From NCBI GenBank assembly GCA_958427375.1, contig CAUABY010000098.1, positions 1 to 7,624 on the forward strand: a stretch of DNA of 7,624 nucleotides, in the 5' to 3' direction. A program made the position numbers and the translations under genes. Below are positions 5,459 through 7,624 of this stretch, in pieces. Origin of the DNA: an uncultured Eubacteriales bacterium. Its GTDB lineage: Bacteria > Bacillota > Clostridia > Oscillospirales > Oscillospiraceae. The notes below the pieces were generated by a model, which did not search any database, was not told where the DNA came from, and was given only the letters and a program-made list of their open reading frames with translations. Numbering within the stretch: the stretch's first letter is position 1; each line of letters starts with the position of its first letter.

Positions 5459-5602
5459 AAAATATAGGGCTAAAATGATGGTATCATCATAATACGTATA
5501 GTCGCCCACGATGATATTGGGCGCGGTTACAACATTCTTTATAAAGCACGAGGTCTTGTACTCGTTCGGAAAGACCACATTCGGGTCTGGAATTCTTGTC
5601 AT
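5441..5602 (-). pseudogene. Truncated Vat/CatB-type xenobiotic acetyltransferase (5' remnant)
   Basis: The minus-strand frame from ATG 5602 encodes 53 residues. Residues 1-40 read MTRIPDPNVVFPN, then CFIKNVVTAPNIIVGDYTYYDD, the characteristic N-terminus of hexapeptide-repeat acetyltransferases of the Vat (streptogramin A) / CatB (chloramphenicol) group. Those proteins are about 200-220 residues and keep their catalytic His and left-handed beta-helix further on, all missing here. After residue 40 homology stops. The last residues (TIILALYFLSLCQ) are encoded by a short palindromic stretch and by the end of the adjacent repeat element, which supplies the TAA at 5441-5443. A ribosome site (AAAGGA, 6 bases before ATG) is intact, so a short peptide could still be made, but acetyltransferase activity is not possible. 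Substrate class cannot be narrowed from this segment. Confidence 0.85.
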
Positions 5603-5615
5603 GTTTTTTCCTTTC

Positions 5616-5690
5616 TTATATAATATTCATCACTTCCTTTCCGCGGCGCATAGGCACCGCGACTGCCTTCTTTTTTCTGAGTTCTCTCAT
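5616..5690 (-). CDS. Possible 24-residue basic peptide
   Basis: The frame MRELRKKKAVAVPMRRGKEVMNII begins at ATG 5690 with GGAG (5697-5700) six bases upstream. It ends 13 bases before the start of the acetyltransferase remnant. The coding stretch contains an 8-bp hairpin, CGCGGTGC / GCGCCGCG on the minus strand (5642-5661, loop CTAT, one G-U pair). It could be a leader-type peptide for the old acetyltransferase gene, or a decayed fragment. There is no homology evidence. Confidence 0.25.
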   Translation of the reverse strand: MRELRKKKAVAVPMRRGKEVMNII

Positions 5691-5719
5691 TGTATTCTCC
5701 ATTTCTGTGTTTTCATTCG

Positions 5720-6748
5720 TTATTTTGGCTCATTCTCTGTCTGCTCTAAAAGAATTCTGTCAAAATCGCTTTGATACAAGCGGTCTTGCACTAATCTGTA
5801 TTTTTCAAATTCGCTCAGTGCATGGCATCTTGCCAGCTCCGACGATATTTTTCCCGCGTCCTGCAAAACCTCTCTGTCCCACAACGTTAAAAATCCGTTC
5901 AGCCTCTCTTCCCAATCTTTCATGGTCATTGGAACATGCCGTTGTGCCTGGGCTTCTGCCATATCCAGATAAGCCGACACAATACGCTCCAGCTGTGAAA
6001 TCTCCTGATCTGTCAAATAATTTTTGGCAACAACCACATCATACCAGTGTATTTTGCTGTTTGGAGAACCAACCCAATTTGTAAGACCCATATGCTCTTT
6101 ATTTGCATCCGCTCTGGAATAAATGAGCTCCGCCGCAGTATTGCCGTGGACACTGTAGTGCAGTTTATTTTGCACCTCTGCAAAAAAACGCTTCGTTGCG
6201 CTTGCCGTCGGATCATAATCAATAGCGGTTGCATAAATATCCGTGATTTTTTGATAAAACCGGCGTTCGGACAGCCTTATCTCGCGGATACGCTCTAACT
6301 GCTGCTCAAAATAGTCCTTTGTCAGAACAGTACCGAAATTTTTCAGCCTTTCATCGTCCATTACGAAGCCTTTAATTGTAAATTCCTCAATTACGGTATT
6401 TGCCCATTTGCGGAATTGCACAGCTCTTTCAGAATCGACTTTATTTCCAACTGCAATTATAGCTTTTAAATTATAATGGTTCGTCAGATAGCTTTTCCCA
6501 TCGGATGCAGTTATTCGAAATTTTCGAGTAACTGCTTCTTCCTCTAATTCACTGTCTCTGAATATTTTTTTTAAGTGATAGTTTATTGTCTGTGGCTCTA
6601 CATCATAGAGAACTCCCATCATTTTTTGCGTCAGCCAAACATTTTCGTCCGCATATATTGCATTTACGTCGCTTTCACCAGTAGCTGTAATAAATGTGAG
6701 ATACTCCGCAGCAGATGAGCGGGTTATCGAATTTTCTTTTTTTATCAT
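5720..6748 (-). CDS. RhuM family protein
   Basis: This is a full-length 342-residue member of the RhuM family, named after a Salmonella pathogenicity-island gene. The function is unproven, and homologues are scattered through accessory islands and near phage or restriction genes. Conserved blocks are all present: VWLTQKMMGVLYDVEPQTINYHLKKIF (about 37-63, KilA/Bro-N-like), YNLKAIIAVGNKVDSERAVQFRKWA (about 92-116), KGFVMDDERLKN (126-137), FYQKITDIYATAIDYDP (164-180), FFAEVQNKLHYSVHGNTAAELI (188-209), GLTNW (221-225), AKNYL (241-245), YLDMAEAQAQ (260-269), DAGKIS (297-302) and the YQSDFD tail (325-330). The start is ATG 6748, because GGAGGT (6753-6758) lies four bases upstream. The frame is open 12 codons further, but that start has no ribosome site. 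It follows the GNAT gene by 32 bases on the same strand, yet is visibly more AT-rich, suggesting separate origin. Confidence 0.93.
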   Translation of the reverse strand: MIKKENSITRSSAAEYLTFITATGESDVNAIYADENVWLTQKMMGVLYDVEPQTINYHLKKIFRDSELEEEAVTRKFRITASDGKSYLTNHYNLKAIIAVGNKVDSERAVQFRKWANTVIEEFTIKGFVMDDERLKNFGTVLTKDYFEQQLERIREIRLSERRFYQKITDIYATAIDYDPTASATKRFFAEVQNKLHYSVHGNTAAELIYSRADANKEHMGLTNWVGSPNSKIHWYDVVVAKNYLTDQEISQLERIVSAYLDMAEAQAQRHVPMTMKDWEERLNGFLTLWDREVLQDAGKISSELARCHALSEFEKYRLVQDRLYQSDFDRILLEQTENEPK

Positions 6749-6752
6749 TTCT

Positions 6753-6758
6753 ACCTCC
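6753..6758 (-). promoter_or_regulatory. Ribosome binding site GGAGGT that sets the RhuM start
   Basis: GGAGGT on the minus strand precedes ATG 6748 by four bases. It sits inside the frame of the longer alternative (ATG 6784, 12 codons more) and so favours the shorter protein MIKKENSITR. Confidence 0.7.
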
Positions 6759-6780
6759 ATTCCGCCGCATGCGCTGCGGC

Positions 6781-7239
6781 TCATCTCTGCTTTTCCATTA
6801 CATAGTTTGTCAGCTCCACGCCGCGGCGGGTCACCTGCTGTGAATACAGCGCGCGATATCCTCGCGCTTCAAAAAATGGCTTGGCCGTAATTGAGGCGTG
6901 GGTTGTGAATCTGGGCGCGGCCACCGCCCGCTCAAGCTCGTCACAGATGGCCGCGGCAACGCCGCACCGCTGAAAGTCCGCGTGGACATAGAGCCGGTCA
7001 AGGCAGCCGGTGCTGTCCATATCGCCGAAGCCCACTATTTGCGCCCCCTCCGTGGCGACAAGGGTATAGTGCTCCAAAAACGAGCGGTTCCACTGTTCTA
7101 AATCCACCTGCCCCGTCGCCCACGCGTCAAGCTGGGCTGGGCTGTAGTCGCGCGCGTTGACGCGGTGGATGGTATCATAAAAGAGCGCCGCCAGCGCCGC
7201 GCAGTCCGACGGCTGATAGTTTCTGACAGTCACGGTCAC
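6781..7239 (-). CDS. GNAT family N-acetyltransferase, YafP-like
   Basis: This is a 152-residue acetyl-CoA-dependent N-acetyltransferase. The coenzyme-A loop of GNAT motif A is QRCGVA at 90-95, following RLYVHADF. The N-terminus RNYQPSDCAALAALF, the YSPAQLDAWA stretch (32-41), HASITAKPFFEARGY (114-128) and QQVTRRGVELTNYVM (134-148) match E. coli YafP as I remember it. YafP lies in an SOS-regulated operon and has been linked to resistance to nitroaromatic compounds. The substrate here is unknown. The first codon is GTG 7239, overlapping the stop of the upstream MBL gene (GTGA), so translation is coupled. A second in-frame GTG at 7233 is an alternative. A small hairpin (6764-6780) lies just past its stop, before RhuM. 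Confidence 0.9.
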   Translation of the reverse strand: MTVTVRNYQPSDCAALAALFYDTIHRVNARDYSPAQLDAWATGQVDLEQWNRSFLEHYTLVATEGAQIVGFGDMDSTGCLDRLYVHADFQRCGVAAAICDELERAVAAPRFTTHASITAKPFFEARGYRALYSQQVTRRGVELTNYVMEKQR

Positions 7240-7624
7240 TTTTGCACCCAGAGGAGCATATTATCCTCAAACTTCACGTCGAGCCTGCTGCTGTCCTTGA
7301 GCCACGCGAGATATGAGCGGACGGTGCTGCCAACAAGGACATACTGCTCAAAATTCATCGTAAGCGCATACTCCGAAAAGAGCTTTCGCAAAATGCTCTC
7401 AAAGCAGCTCGGCTCGGCGCAGATTTCAACAATTTTTTCGGCAATCTCACGCACTTTATCAATATTATACTGCGCAAGCTCCGCTATATCCTCCGTCGCC
7501 GCGGCATGCGCGGGTATAAACAGCTTCGCGCGCAGGGTTTTCACCATCTCAAGGGTATCGAGGTAGGCCGCGACATCGTACACGAAGCCAATCTGATACT
7601 TGTCGATCGTCTCCCGGCTTGAAA
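7236..7624 (-). CDS. MBL-fold metallo-hydrolase with C-terminal winged helix (partial, N-terminus outside window)
   Basis: The frame enters from the right edge and gives 128 residues up to the stop at 7236-7238. The visible portion starts SSRETIDKYQIGFVYDVAAYLDTL and includes LFIPAHAAATEDI, where the His is the last metal ligand of a metallo-beta-lactamase fold. Helices follow (YNIDKVREIAEKIVEIC), then a winged-helix-like end, LTMNFEQYVLVGSTVRSYLAWLKDSSRL, as in the beta-lactamase-associated winged-helix family. The HxHxDH motif and most of the catalytic domain lie outside the window. This class includes glyoxalase-II-like and uncharacterised hydrolases, so the substrate is not assignable. 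Its stop overlaps the GTG start of the acetyltransferase, so the two form an operon read right to left. Confidence 0.88.
   Translation of the reverse strand, partial: SSRETIDKYQIGFVYDVAAYLDTLEMVKTLRAKLFIPAHAAATEDIAELAQYNIDKVREIAEKIVEICAEPSCFESILRKLFSEYALTMNFEQYVLVGSTVRSYLAWLKDSSRLDVKFEDNMLLWVQK

Noticed and set aside
6764..6780. Hairpin GCCGC / GCGGC just after the GNAT stop as a terminator
   Set aside because: The stem is only 5-6 bp and no T tract follows on the minus strand. It may slightly stabilise the message, but I would not call it a terminator.
1..7624. CRISPR array, tRNA, rRNA, riboswitch, transposase or integrase
   Set aside because: I saw no regularly spaced repeats, cloverleaf or conserved riboswitch core, and no recombinase motifs in any frame.

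Overview
The window looks like chromosomal DNA of a low-GC-phylum (Firmicutes/Bacillota) anaerobe, most likely a gut Clostridia of the Oscillospiraceae/Lachnospiraceae type. This is inferred from the gene set: a DegV lipid-binding protein, a single-chain bacterial acyl-ACP thioesterase, an OmpR-type response regulator paired with a surface sensor, and an MBL-fold hydrolase with a C-terminal winged helix. It is also inferred from strong GGAGG-type ribosome sites and from a CCTCCCTC/GAGGGAGG intergenic element that I associate with such genomes. No rRNA, tRNA, CRISPR array, transposase or integrase is visible.

Layout. (1) 1-1722, minus strand: a two-component operon, with a response regulator overlapping by ATGA the start of a membrane sensor that runs off the left edge. 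The visible sensor part has one membrane segment and a very long acidic, then Pro/Thr-rich, extracytoplasmic linker. (2) 1857-3709, plus strand: two monocistronic metabolic genes, each with its own promoter and terminator. They encode a DegV fatty-acid-binding protein and an acyl-ACP thioesterase, so both concern fatty acids. (3) About 3710-6750: an accessory-looking, more AT-rich stretch. It holds a DUF4160-DUF2442 pair (minus), an XRE repressor-like protein (minus) divergent from a small conserved protein of unknown function (plus), and a dispersed repeat. It also holds the broken 5' end of a Vat/CatB-type xenobiotic acetyltransferase gene, a tiny basic ORF, and a full-length RhuM-family protein. 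(4) 6781-7624, minus strand: a GC-rich, translationally coupled pair, an MBL-fold hydrolase (5' end beyond the window) followed by a YafP-like GNAT acetyltransferase. RhuM lies directly downstream of this pair.

How it fits together. The left half is ordinary core metabolism and signalling. The middle carries small regulatory or toxin-antitoxin-like modules and the scar of a lost antibiotic-resistance-type gene. The most notable finds are the acetyltransferase remnant. It keeps a good start and ribosome site, then loses homology after residue 40 beside a palindrome and runs into the repeat. The related sites between the XRE gene and its divergent neighbour also stand out, as do the sensor's unusual linker and the AT-rich RhuM gene appended to a GC-rich operon. 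I did not see a clear multi-gene system that is wholly new.
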